Shown: positions 46,353 to 57,817 of the stretch, one piece after another
How the letters are laid out: every line of letters begins with the position of its first letter
Numbering within the stretch: position 1 is the stretch's first letter
Assembly: GCA_036365145.1 (NCBI GenBank)
Contig: JAEOAD010001942.1
Span: forward strand, 744,001 to 808,000
Length of the DNA: 64,000 bases
From: Orientallactaga sibirica
Lineage: Eukaryota; Chordata; Mammalia; Rodentia; Dipodidae
Direction: 5' to 3'
Position numbers and translations under genes: made by a program
Notes under the pieces: model-generated
What the model was told of the DNA's origin: nothing
Seen by the model: only the letters and a program-made list of their open reading frames with translations
Database searches by the model: none

Positions 46353-47865
46353 CAAAGCTTCTTTTTAAGTGACTCAATTGTGTGTTCTGTTAGGGTTTAT
46401 CCTTGCTTGGAATCAGGAATCGTCGAGTGAAATGTGAATCCTTCCAAAAGAGTTCATCGTCAGACTACAACAGGAGACACAAAGAGGTCAAAGCATGTGG
46501 GAGGAAAGACCCAGGCCCCCTTGGGGCTGGGAAGGAGACGCCACACAGTGTTTAAGCTCTCATCGTCTTGAGGCTAGTGAGACCTCAGCAGAAGAGACTG
46601 AAGAAGACAGAGGAGGCCTGTCTATACCAATAGGCAGCACTGACCCAATATACCCAAGTCCTTCAAATAAAGAAATCATGTTTTTTTTAAAAGAAAAATA
46701 TTTTTATTTATTTATTTACAAGCAGAGAAAGAGAGAGAATGCCCTGTCTCAGAAAAAAACGTAATTTAAAATTTAAACAACTTTAAATACATGCTATCTC
46801 AGAGAAAATGCCAGTGGGTGCCTGGTGCAGCATGGACAAGGGTACGTTTTCCTTTGACTTCCCCGCTCTTACCTGCTTTTTAATCCTATGAGAATTCTCT
46901 TAATTACTCTTAAAAGGCAAACACGACACTGTAAAAACACAGACGCGAGGCAGCATTCAGACTCCTCAGCGCTCCTTGCAGGCACCAGGACTACCTAATT
47001 GTTTGCTTCACACAAAAGGTGGATCAGAGAAAAATAACTTCTTTATTCTTCCCTTTACCTCATCGCCCCCGCACCTGGGGAGTCTGGATGCTCGGAGATG
47101 GAGGACAACGTACATCTGATGACGGGTTACACCAAAGCACACCAAGTCCTAAATCCTTCCCAGATTTATGAAGATTTTCTGTAGCTTAACTAGATTTCTA
47201 ATTGTCCTGCCACCTGTATTGAAACGTACAGTATGTGTTAATCTTGAATTCTTTTCTGTAGCCATAATCTTAGTAAAGTTTCCTGTACTCAAACAGTAAA
47301 TCCAATTTGGTTCATAGATTTTTTTTTAAAGGAGTTATGATTTCTAGTATTTGGGATTCTTCGGATGGATATGGACAACTTAAAAAGCCTGAGGTCAAAA
47401 AAAAAAAAAAAAAAAAAAAAAAAAAGCCTAAGGTCCTGTGCTGTGGTCATCTTACTCTGCCATGCAGACTGCCAGCCTGAGTCCCCAGGTGTCTATTGTC
47501 ACTTTCCACCATGTCAGAAGAGTTTAGGGAAGTGGGCAAGGGTTTTCATCCATTCATGCGTAGGGTTCCGCTGTCCCCCACAAAGTATTCATTGTGTTTG
47601 GCTTGTTTATTTGCGGGTGGCATTGAGATTATAGAATGAAATGACAGACTCAGCCCCTGTTATGTAAACATTTTTCTGGACATTTTAAAACATATCTGAG
47701 TCTCTCAGGTGACTGTAGACAAATTGTTTAAATATTGCTTTCCTCGTTTGTCAGATGGGAATAAAGCCTGATTGGCCTTGCTACTACTCACAAAGCTGTT
47801 TATATAAATCCAGTGAGACAAAATACATAGTCACTCCTGAAAAAAAAGAAAACAAGTGAAAGAAC
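46353..47865. other. 1.5 kb mostly unique block
   Basis: Interrupted only by a B2-like scrap (46680-46741) and a poly(A) run (47397-47422). 46780-47300 contains three homeodomain-type cores (TAATTA 46911-46916, TAATTG 46996-47001 and 47199-47204) and a forkhead-like TGTTTGC at 47000-47006. This makes it a candidate regulatory element, but motif content alone is weak evidence. No coding gene is recognisable. Confidence 0.35.
47384..47435 (+). mobile_element. poly(A)-only insertion between direct repeats
   Basis: AAAGCCTGAGGTC (47384-47396) and AAAGCCTAAGGTC (47423-47435) flank 26 A residues and nothing else. This is the structure expected if retroposition copied only a poly(A) tail. Replication slippage is the alternative. 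Confidence 0.5.
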
Positions 47866-48064
47866 GTGTGGTGGCTCATGTCTATAATCCCAGTACTTAG
47901 GAGGCTGAGATAGGAGAATCACTGTAAGTTCAAAGCCAGCCTCGGCTACAGAGCAAGTTATAGCTCAGCCTGAGCCAGAGTGAGATTTTGCCTCAAGAAA
48001 CAAAACACACACACACACACACACACACACAGACCAGCCATTTCTCCACCTTGCATCTTTTCCT

Positions 48065-48124
<60 letters not shown>

Positions 48125-49240
48125 TTTTCATGTGTGCTATGTGATATGTAGTCTATGAACATGTGTGTGGGTACAGATATGTATGACTTGCATGTGCAGG
48201 GGGTGGGCCAGAGGAGAGCCTTGGATCCCCTTCTCTATCACTTGATCATGGATTTCGTTGAACCTGATCCGTCCCTCTGCCCAAAGCTGCTGTTCTGTTA
48301 GCAAGTTCCTGCCACTCTCCAGTCTCCGTCCTCCCACCCTATGCTCTAGGGTTGACATATGTGACCACACCTAGATTTTTGCTTAGGCTCTAGGGACTCA
48401 AACTTGTTGGTCTCTGGCTGAGAGGCCTTCATGATTAAGTGTCAAGCACTCTTAACCGCTGAGTGACTGTCTTCCCAGTCCTCCCCTCCCCCCCCCAACA
48501 CACACCTTTTTAAAAAAATTTTAACATTTTTATTTATTTATTTGAGAGAGAGTGAGAGAGAGAGGCAGATAGACAGAAAGAGAATGGGCATGCCAGGGCC
48601 TCCAGCCACTGCAAATGAACACTTTGTGTATCTGGCTTTATAAGGGTATTGGGGAATTGAACTCAGGCCATGAGGCTTTGCAAGCAAGTGTCTTTAGCCA
48701 CTGAGAAATCTCCCCAGCCCCTTGTACCACTTTTTACATCTGATTTTAAGTGACTGCTGGAGACTTGAACCCAGGCAAGTAGGCTTTGCAAGCAAACACC
48801 TTTAACCAATAAGCCACCTCTCTAGCTCTAAAGATATATATATATTTTTTGTTTTGTTTTGTTTTGGTTTTGCAAGGTAGGGTCTCACTCTGGCCCAGGC
48901 TGACCTGGAATTAACTATGTAGTCTCAGGGTGGCCTCGAACTCTTGGCGATCCTCCTACCTCTGCCTCCCGAGTGCTGGGATTAAAGGCGTGCACCACCA
49001 CACCCGGCTCTAAAGATATTTTGAAGATTTTATTTTTATTTATTTATTTATTAGAGACAGAGAGGGAGAGAAAAGGAGAGCGAGAATGGGCACGCCAGGG
49101 CCTCTAACCACTGCAAACAAACTCCAGACACATGTGCCACCATGTGCATCTGGCTTACGTGGGACCTGGAGAATCGAACCAGGGTCCTTAGGCTTCACAG
49201 GCATGCACCTTAACTGCTAAGCCATCTCTCCAGGCCTCTA
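47866..49240. repeat. SINEs and microsatellites
   Basis: B1 + 47866-48002. (CA)n 48005-48031. (TTTC)n 48063-48124. RSINE1/B4-type - 48128-48482. B2-like -: 48515-48722, 48723-48830 (tail half missing), 49025-49240. B1 - 48848-49010. Confidence 0.8.
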
Positions 49241-49349
49241 AAGATATTTTAGTAAAGGCTTTAAGCATGAGATTAAGAGAAAGAGAGGCTCTCATAAAAA
49301 CACTCATACCCCAGTACATAGACTGCTCAAGAAAGAGTTGCCCTTTGCT

Positions 49350-49351
49350 TC

Positions 49352-49383
<32 letters not shown>

Positions 49384-49441
49384 CTTTTCTTTTCTTTTCT
49401 TTTCTTTTCTTTTCTTTCCTTTTTCCCTTCCCTTCCCTTCC

Positions 49442-49473
<32 letters not shown>

Positions 49474-49483
49474 TTTCTTTCTC

Positions 49484-49559
<76 letters not shown>

Positions 49560-49560
49560 T
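49350..49560. repeat. (TTTTC)n then (TTTC)n pyrimidine tract
   Basis: About 210 bp with a shift from pentamer to tetramer repeat via a CCTTCC-rich spacer. Confidence 0.95.
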
Positions 49561-49601
49561 GAGACAGGGTTCAGTATGTAGCCCTGCCTGGCCTAAACTT
49601 A

Positions 49602-50268
49602 TTTTTTATTAGTTATGTATATAGTGTGTATATAGCCATGATGGTACCATCGTTAGTCTTCTCCCTGTCCTCCCCCCATGGGTAATGTGGGTCTTACCTT
49701 ATGGGGGTACCATCAGTTATGCGGGAGAGGCAATGACTCTGTATAATGACCCAGCTCATGTCTCTAACAATCTTTCCACCCCCTCTTCGGAAAATTTCCC
49801 TGACCCATGTTGGGTTCATTTTAGGTCTACTTCAATGATGAGATCTTGGGAGCCTCTGTGTCTCTGGATATCTGATTTGGTAGGAGTTGAGAGTTCTCTG
49901 TGTCTATCTCCTTCACCCTTGTGCTGGTACCAAATTCACTGAGAAAGCAGAATTCTTGTTCATTTCCCCTGTGACTCTATGGCTTCACTGGTGCCCTGGT
50001 GAGGTGCGATGGACTGATTCTCTCCTCAGGTTCTGCGTCCATCTGAAAAAGAAAAGCAAATTCTCCAATGGACAGTGCAAGATACATGGATAACTATTAT
50101 TTTAGAGAGAATTTAAGAGGTGTAGGCCCTCTTGATCCCGAGTGCTGGGATCAAAGGTGTGTGCCACCATGCCCAGCTTGATATTGGAGAGTGGGCTCAT
50201 TTTGTATATGGTTCTGACTTGTTTCCCTGTTCCAGGTATGGGTTCCGTTTAACTGAGTGGATCCTTTA
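49602..50268 (-). mobile_element. unidentified 667-bp retrocopy inside an old B1
   Basis: TGGCCTAAACTTA at 49589-49601 recurs at 50269-50281, framing the insert. The host is a decayed B1 - (49561-49601 and 50282-50376). Read on the minus strand, the insert ends ...CATAACTAATAAAAAA: an AATAAA merged into a short A-tail. A B1 fragment (50131-50178 on the + strand) is embedded, so the source transcript contained a B1 or received one later. I do not recognise the rest; an L1 3' UTR of a different lineage, an ERV or an mRNA are all possible. Remaining open frames are short. Confidence 0.6.
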
Positions 50269-50482
50269 TGGCCTAAACTTACTATGTAGACCAGTCTAGC
50301 ATCAAACTGGCAACAATTTTCTTGATTTTTGCTTCCTAAGTGCTGGAATTACAGACACACACCACCATGCCCTGTTGCAACTTTCTATGAGTTTATAATT
50401 ATTTCACAATAAAGTTTTAAAACATTATTGGCAAAGCATTTGACACAAGTACAAAAATGCCTATCCTATTTTAGAAGCTCAT

Positions 50483-51092
50483 TTTTTGGTTTTTCATTTG
50501 TTTTGTTTTGTTTTGTTTTGTTTTGAGGCATTTTCTCACTCTAGCCCAGGCTGGCCTGGAACTCACTCTGTAGTCTCAGGCTGTCCTTAAACTCACAGCG
50601 ATCCTTGTACCTCTGCTTCCTGAGCGCTGGCGTTAAAGGCATGCACTACCACACCAGACTCATTTTTTTATGTTATAACAAGTTTTATAAAACTGTATTT
50701 TAATATTTGATATTGTCTATCACTATAATATCAAATAATATTTTTGCATACCCACTACATGTTTAACACTATTTTAAGTGTTTAACCCTGTTTTAACCTC
50801 TGACCCCCATCCTCCGTTTTCTTCATTTTGTAAATGGGAAAGAAAAATTAGGTACTGTGTCCACGCTCGCAAAACTTGGAAACTGGGGAGCCAGGATGCA
50901 AACGTTTCAACGCTGGGGAGATGGTTCATTGGTTAAAGGTACATGCTTACAAAGCCTGCCAGCCTGGGTTTGATTCCCAGTACCCACATAAAACCAGATG
51001 CACAAAGTGGCTCATGAGTCTGGAGTTCATTTGCAGTGGTGAGAGGCTTGTTTATTCACACGCGCTCTCGCTCTCTAATCAATAAAATATTC
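50483..51092. repeat. B1 and B2-like SINEs
   Basis: B1 - 50483-50660 and B2-like + 50909-51092. 50661-50908 between them is unique and AT-rich, with no gene. Confidence 0.8.
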
Positions 51093-51536
51093 AGAAACTT
51101 TTCAGTTCTCATTAAAGATGATTACTTGGTCACTTGTAGACAGACGTCAAGGAGCAGTGAAGCCTTAGTGAAACCTGCGCTCCGCTCTTACTTCCCTGGC
51201 CCCGAAGGATTGTTGAGATTCCTGACCCCTCCACCCCTTCCCAATAATTCCCCTCACACAGCTTTCCAGCAGTCTCACTGATAAGAGCTTCTTCCAGCCC
51301 AGCAAAGACGAGGTCACAGGTGTTATTTCCTGTCCGTCCTTGTCCTAGAGGCTCTAAAGGGGAACCCACTCCAGCTCACCTTTGGGGGGAGGGGAGGGAT
51401 CATCACCATTTTCTGTACACAGGAAAGAAAAGACTCATCACTTGAGGAATACAAAAAGAGCTGTTTCTCTTTTCTAGGTCTGAAGGCAAACATATACGTG
51501 GAGTCCAAGTCGCTGAGGGCAGGAAGAAGAGAATTT
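51093..51536. other. unique island, no gene seen
   Basis: About 440 bp of repeat-free, GC-moderate sequence with short open frames on both strands and no recognised domain. It includes a CACCTTTGGGGGGAGGGG stretch and an acceptor-like TTTCTCTTTTCTAG at 51465-51478. Confidence 0.4.
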
Positions 51537-51855
51537 GGGTTAGGGAAATGACTGAGGGGATAAAGTGCTTCCAGCACAAGTAGGAGGACCTCAGTTCTGA
51601 TCCCCTGCACCCACATAAATGCCAGGTGGGTGTAGTGTCTGCCTGTGATCCAGGAGGTAGAGATAGAAAAGTCCCCCCCCCACCTCCCCCGTAAGCTAGT
51701 TAGCTAGACTATCCAAATCCATACATCCTCTAGGTTCCGTTGAGAGACCCTGCCTCACTAAGTAAAGTGGGCAGAGAATGAGGAGAACACCTGATGTCAA
51801 TCTCAGATCTCCACAAGCAGAGGCAACTGCATACGCATGCACTCAGACACATATG

Positions 51856-51918
<63 letters not shown>

Positions 51919-52373
51919 GAGGGAGGGAGGGAAGAGGTGGGCGGAGGAAGAGAAAAAAGAAAGGGATTTTCAAATCATTTCTTTTACAAGATAGCATCAA
52001 GTTATATCAAGTTAGCATCAGCATTTTCTTTTTCCTAGTCAAGCTGCTCTTAACCTTAAAACAAAAAGAAAAAAGAAAAAGAAAAGTCTTTGGCTCCTTC
52101 TATCAGTCTGGGTTCGCAAATAAAACGCTTATTATTAGCTGAATTTTAGAAATAGTGCCTTAAGGGCCTGGAGAGATGGCGTAGCAGTTAAGGCGCTTGC
52201 CTATGAAGCCTAAGGATCCAGTTTTGATTCCCCAGTATCCACATAAGCCAGATGTACGTGGTGGCACATTTGTCTGGAGTTTGTTTTTAATGGCTAGAGG
52301 CCCTGGTGTGCCCATTCTCTCTCCCCACCCCTCTCTCAAATAAATAAATAAAAATAAAAATTTTTTAAAAAAG
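51537..52373. repeat. RSINE1/B4-type SINE, (CA)n(GA)n, and B2-like SINE with target duplication
   Basis: RSINE1/B4-type + 51537-51850. (CA)n 51857-51894 passing into (GA)n 51895-51919. B2-like + 52164-52371 flanked by AGAAATAGTGCCTTAA (52148-52163) and AGAAATAGTACCTTAA (52372-52387), a 16-bp target duplication with one mismatch. Confidence 0.85.
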
Positions 52374-52387
52374 AAATAGTACCTTAA

Positions 52388-53377
52388 ATTGATACAGTCC
52401 AAACGTGTCTAGTACAAAACCATTGTGGCAGTTGAGGGGGGAGGGTACAGAATGGAAAGTGTGTGTGAGGGAGGGCGGGTTGTTGCAAACTACAAAGCCT
52501 CACCCGGACTCTGACAAATTCAGACTGGGAAAAGAACTGTTCTCAGTTCTCATCCTGTCTCACCTGCCTTCAAGTGCTGCAGCCCCTTGGTTTCAGTTCT
52601 CTTTTCTTGTTTGTTTGTTTTGAGGTAGGGTCTCACTCTAGACCAGGCTGACCTGGCACTCACTCTGTATAGTTGCAGAACTCACAGTGATCCTCCTACC
52701 TCTGCCTCCCAAGTGCTGGGATTAAAGACGTGCACCATCATGCCCTGCTCTTTTCTGGGTTGTTTTTTTTTTTTTTTTTTTTTTTGGTTTTTAGGGTCTC
52801 ACTCTGGTTGACCTGGAATTAACTATGTAGTCTTGGTTTTGCGATCCTCCTTTGCCTCTCGAGTGCTGGGATTAAAGGCGTGTGCCACCACGCCCGGCTG
52901 TTTTGTTTTGTTTTTGAGACAGGGTCTTGCCATGTGTCCTTGGCAGACCTGGAACCATGTAAACTAGGCAGGCATCCAATTTGTGGTGATTCTCCTGCCT
53001 CTGCCTCTCAAGTACAAGGATTACTGGCTCCCTTTCCTCCTTTCTTCCCCTCCTTCCCTCCCTTCCTCCTTTCTTCTTTCATTGGGGATCTAACTCAGGG
53101 CCTTGCCTGTGCTATGCAGGCATTTTGCCAACTGAGCTATATCCTCAGTTTCCCTGTCTTTAGCACAGAGACAATTCTACCCACCTACCTAGGCGCTATG
53201 AGGATTAGCATTAATGTTGTAGAAATCATTGCCCTCTAGCTAGGGGTGGTGACTCTCACCTATAATTCCAATAACTGACAGCACTCAGGAGGCTCAGGTA
53301 GAAGGATGGACACGAGTTGAAGGCCCACCTGGGCTATATCGTAAGTTCCAGGCCAGTCTAAGCTAGAGACTCTGTGA

Positions 53378-53380
<3 letters not shown>
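52388..53380. repeat. unique piece then B1/B4 SINEs
   Basis: 52388-52614 is unique. B1 -: 52615-52747, 52760-52898, 52901-53032 (old). ID-type - 53075-53152. B1 + 53237-53380. Confidence 0.75.
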
Positions 53381-53445
<65 letters not shown>

Positions 53446-53567
53446 GAAGATGGAAGGAAGGAAAAGATGGAAGGAAGGAAGGAAGGAAGGAAGGAAGGAA
53501 GGAAGGAAGGAAGGAAGGAAAGGAAGGATGGAAGGAAGGAAGGAAGGAAAGGAAGGAAGAAAGAAAA
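53380..53567. repeat. (AAAG)n then (GGAA)n purine tract
   Basis: The B1 A-tail at 53375 grades into AAAG units and then GGAA units with GATGGAA interruptions. Confidence 0.95.
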
Positions 53568-53874
53568 TCAAACTATTGTGCTCTATTGTGTATTGTTCTT
53601 TATAAATTTACCATCTACTCCCATGGACATAGAGTTGAGGGAATTATAAACAAGCTTAGCTTGGAGCATAAAGTGCCAGGCCCTGGGAAGGTCAATAGCA
53701 TAATCAGTTTCCACTGAAGGGTGGGTGCTCTCCAGAGGAAGGCCGTAAAAGAGACCTAGTGGAGTGTGCTGGCAAGGTGAACATTCACCCAGTTAGTTGT
53801 TCTATGGAGATAAAAGCCTAACATGGCTGGCCTCTTTCAAAGGCCAACAGTGGTCAAGAAAGGAGTAGCTAATG

Positions 53875-54376
53875 TGCTCTTGTTTGACTAAATGTATATA
53901 TTATTCCCACCAAGCTGCCCTGAAAGCACTACACTTAATGTTCATATTCACATATTAACCCTACTCTCACTTCTGGTTAGAGAAGCTTCTCTTTTCAGAT
54001 GGCGATGACCATTGGGATCTCCAAAAGGCAACATAGTGCTGAGAAGAAGGGATGGAGGAGTGCCCAGCACTGAAACACCTCTGTCACACCCTCCAAGGCT
54101 CAGGGCCCATTGCAGAAGAGAGGGCAGATAGAATGGAAGAGCCAAAGGAAGGGTATGACTTCTTACAATGCAACTGCCCAGATAGAAATTGGCCTCGATA
54201 TCCATGACCTTGCAGTGCCTAGCAATACCTTCACAAGACCCTCAAAAATAGAAGAAAAAGATGATAACATCAAATTAAAAGAGAGACTAGTGGAAAGAGG
54301 GAGGGGAGGGAAATATTATGCATTTTTTGTATGTAAGTATAGAAGTTGTTAATAAAAAATAATAATTAATAAAAAA
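53875..54376 (+). mobile_element. 5'-truncated LINE-1 3' UTR with target duplication
   Basis: About 500 bp of L1 3' UTR ending AGAAGTTGTTAATAAAAAAT, bounded by AAGAAAGGAGTAGCTAATG (53856-53874) and AAGAAAGGAGGAGCTAATG (54377-54395). The 19-bp duplication with one mismatch marks a standard L1 insertion. 53568-53855 before it is unique. Confidence 0.85.
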
Positions 54377-54436
54377 AAGAAAGGAGGAGCTAATGAAAAC
54401 TCACAAATTTACATCACTATTGGAGGAAAGACTTGG

Positions 54437-55664
54437 ACAAAAGCTAGGTGTGGTGGCTCACACTTGTAATCCCAGCACTCTAGAGGCTGAGGCAGGAGGA
54501 CTGCCATGAGTTTAACACCAGCCTGGGTTATAGAATGAGGCCCTGTCTTGAAAAACAAAAAAGAAAAGGATACAGTGAGCTCAGTGATTTTGGGATTTCT
54601 GATATCTCTGCATAAAAGACCCGATGTCTTTTGCTTTCTTTTAAATATTTTTGTGGGGGATCTGCAGCTACAAACTTTATTTCTATTACAAAGGATGCTG
54701 ATAATTTTTTTTTCAAGGTAGGGTCTCACTCTAGCCCAGGCTGACCTGGAGTTCACTCTGTAGTCTCAGGGTGCCCTCAAAGTCATTGTGATCCTCCTAC
54801 CTCAGCCTCCTGAGTGCTGGGATTAAAGGTGTGCACCACCATGCCTGGCTTTGATAATTATTATAATAGTAAAATAATAATAAGAAAAGGGGCTCTGACA
54901 CTTGGTTTTCTGAGCAAGTGTGGGGCTGGGCCTTACGTCCTGATAGGGCAGGGCCTAGCATGGCCCTTGGTGGGTTAGGCAGTCCTCAGCCTCCCCATGG
55001 CCTTTTTTCTTAATATTTTTTATTTTTATTTATTTATTTGAGAGAGAGAAGAGGTATAGAAAGAAAGAGAGAGGGAGAATGGGTGCACCAGGGCCTCCAG
55101 CTGCTGCAAACAAACTCTAGATACATGCGCCACCCTGTGCATCTGGCTCACATGAGTCCTGGAGAGTCGAACCTTGGACTTTTGGCTTTGTAGGCAAATG
55201 CCTTAACTACTGTCATCTCTCCAGTTCCCATGATTTAAAATTATTATTATTATTATTTTTTCAGGTAGGATCTCATTCTAGCCCAGACTGACCTAGAACT
55301 CTCTTGGGCATGGTGGCGCACGCCTTTAATCCCAGCACTTGGGAGGCAGAGGTAGGAGGATTGCTGTGAGTTCGAGGCCACCCTGAGAATAATTCCAGGT
55401 CAGCCTGAGCTAGAGTGAGATCCTACCTCAAAAAACAAACAAACAAAAAAAGTGTGTGCCACCACACTTGGCTTAATATTTTTTTATTATTTATTTGCAA
55501 GGAGAGAAAGAGAGAGAATGGGTGAATGGACATGACCGGACCTCTTGTGATTGCAAACAAACTCCAGACACATGCGCTACGTTGTGCATCTGGGTTTATG
55601 TGGGTTCTGGGAATCGAACCCTTGAAAGCCAGTGCTTTTAACCACTGAGTTATCTCCTCAGTCC
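54437..55664. repeat. SINE cluster with inverted nested B1
   Basis: B1 + 54437-54560. B1 - 54700-54850. B2-like - 55010-55229. B1 - split into 55241-55298 and 55450-55473 by a B1 + (55300-55440). B2-like - 55472-55664. 54851-55009 is unique. Confidence 0.8.
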
Positions 55665-55975
55665 CAAGACTAAACTTGTGGCCAACCTACAGATGCCAGA
55701 AATATCCTCTTGCCTCCAGGAATGCGGAGTCGTCTTTAAGGGCTTTGATAGGATGTGGTTTCATGACGTCAGGGTTCTTGTGTCTAGCAATTTCGCATCT
55801 CAATCTGCACATCTGTATCAGAGATCTCTGGACCTCTGGGGCAGAAGTCAGTTTCTCCGGAGATAAGCAAGTGTTCCAGGTAAGGAGGGTTTTGAAAGAT
55901 TTCATATCTTTGGTATGAGCCTCAGATAAGCAAAAGAAGAATATCAGTACAAGTGAATGGATTACTAATAGAAAC

Positions 55976-56014
<39 letters not shown>

Positions 56015-56110
56015 TATGTATGTGCATGTGCCCACGTGGCACCCCATGGACTGGTCTGCAGTGGTTGAGTGTCCCGCTCCACTTGATCTTCCTCCAATTC
56101 CTCCCCTTCT
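55665..56110. other. unique island with (GT)n
   Basis: 55665-55978 and 56014-56110 are unique, with no recognised gene. (GT)n at 55979-56013. Short open frames on both strands are unsupported. Confidence 0.5.
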
Positions 56111-56114
56111 TTTC

Positions 56115-56165
56115 TTAAAAATTCTATTTAATTAAGTAATTAATTTGAGAAAGTGAGAGAGAAAG

Positions 56166-56201
<36 letters not shown>

Positions 56202-57170
56202 GGCTCACCAGGGCCTCCAGCCACTGCAAACGAACTTCAGATGCATGCGCCCCCTTGTGCATCTGGCTTATGTGGGTCTTGGAGAATTGAACCGAGGTCC
56301 TTTGGCTTTGTAGGCAAATGCCTCAACCACTAAGCCATCTCTCCAGCCCCTCCTTCCATTCTTTTCTTTTTTTTTTTTTTTTTTTTTTTTTTGCAAGGTA
56401 GGGTCTCACTCTTGTCCAGGCTGACCTGGAATTAACTATGTAGTCTCAGGGTGGCCTCGAACCCTCGGTGATCCTCCTACCTCTGCCTCCCAAGAGCTGG
56501 GATTAAAGGCGTGCGCCACCATGCCCAGCTCCTCCTTCCATTCTTATTTGAGCCAAGTCTCTTACTGATCCTTGCTTGCTGTTTGTTTGTTTTTTGGTGT
56601 GTGTTTTTTTTTTTTTTTTTTTTTTTTTTGGTTTTTCGAGTTAGGGTCTCACTCTGGTCCAGGCTGACCTGGAATTCACTATGTAGTCTCAGGGTGGCCT
56701 CGAACTCTTGGCGATCCTCCTACCTCTGCCTCCTGAGCACTGGGATTAAAGGCGTGCGCCACCACGCCCGGCCGTGTTTTTTGGTTTTTGTTTTCCCTTT
56801 CCATGAGGTCTCTGTTCTTCTATAGGGTTGGGGTGACAGACACACGTGGCCATGCCCAGCTGGTTATGTGGGTCCTGGGGATCAAACTTCAGCTGTGTCT
56901 CCGGTTACACAGGAAATGCTCTTAACTGCTGAACCATCATCTCAAACCCCATCCCTTTTTGGAGGTAGGAGCTCATGTAGCACAGGCTGGATGGGAACCT
57001 GCTATGTAGAATGAGCTTGTACTACTGGTCCTCTTGCCTTCAGCTCCCAAGTGTTAGGATTCTAGACGCATGCCACCACTATGCTCAGTTTAAGCAGTGT
57101 TGGGGATTGAACTCAGGGCTTTATGCATGCTAGGCAGGCACACTACCAACTGAGCTACATCCTCAGCCCA
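56115..57170 (-). repeat. reverse-orientation SINE run
   Basis: B2-like - 56115-56350 with a (GA)n head. B1 -: 56365-56530, 56600-56773. RSINE1/B4-type - 56830-56950. B4-type - 56955-57170 (B1-like part, then ID-like part ending CTGAGCTACATCCTCAGCCC). Confidence 0.75.
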
Positions 57171-57171
57171 T

Positions 57172-57464
57172 AGATCCAACATTCTTAATTTTTTTGTTTA
57201 TTTTTATTTATTCATTAGCAATAGACAGAGAGAGAAAGAGAGAGGGAGGAAAATGGGTGCCACAGGGCCTCCAGCCACTGCAAATGAACTCCAGATACAT
57301 GCTCTGCCTTGCATATCTGGCTTACATGGGTCCTGGGGAATCAAGCCTTGAACCAGGGTCCTTAGGCTACACAGGCAAGTGCCTAACCGCTAAGCCATCT
57401 CTTCAGCCCCAGATCCAACATTTTTTTTTTAATTTGGAAGCAGAGGGAGAGATAGAAGAGAGGC

Positions 57465-57502
<38 letters not shown>

Positions 57503-57663
57503 GGCACGCTAGGGCTTCTAGCCACTGCAAACGAACTCCAGATGCATGTGCCCTTTGTGCATCTGTCTTACATGGGTCCTGGAGAATCGAACCGGGATCC
57601 TTTGGCTTCGCAGGCAAATGCCTTAACCATTAAGCCATTTATCAGGCCCCCAGATCCAACATT
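57172..57663 (-). repeat. two B2-like SINEs inserted in series at one target site
   Basis: AGATCCAACATT occurs three times, at 57172-57183, 57411-57422 and 57652-57663, separating two complete B2-like - elements (57188-57408, 57423-57645). Each insertion duplicated the same 12 bases. Confidence 0.85.
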
Positions 57664-57817
57664 TTTATAGAGTTCTCGCAGTGGTTTGGGTACACAATTG
57701 AGAACCACAATTCTAACAAGACTAATTGTTTTGTTTGTCGAGAAGAACTTGGTAGCCACTGGGCCTACAGCTGTTTCTGCTCCCTCCAGATCTCCTCCAG
57801 CTTTTCTTTTCTTTTTA

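Noticed and set aside
49602..50268. Calling this insert a known L1 5' or 3' UTR
   Set aside because: It shares no blocks with the L1 3' UTRs in this window and I cannot place it confidently, so I left it unidentified.
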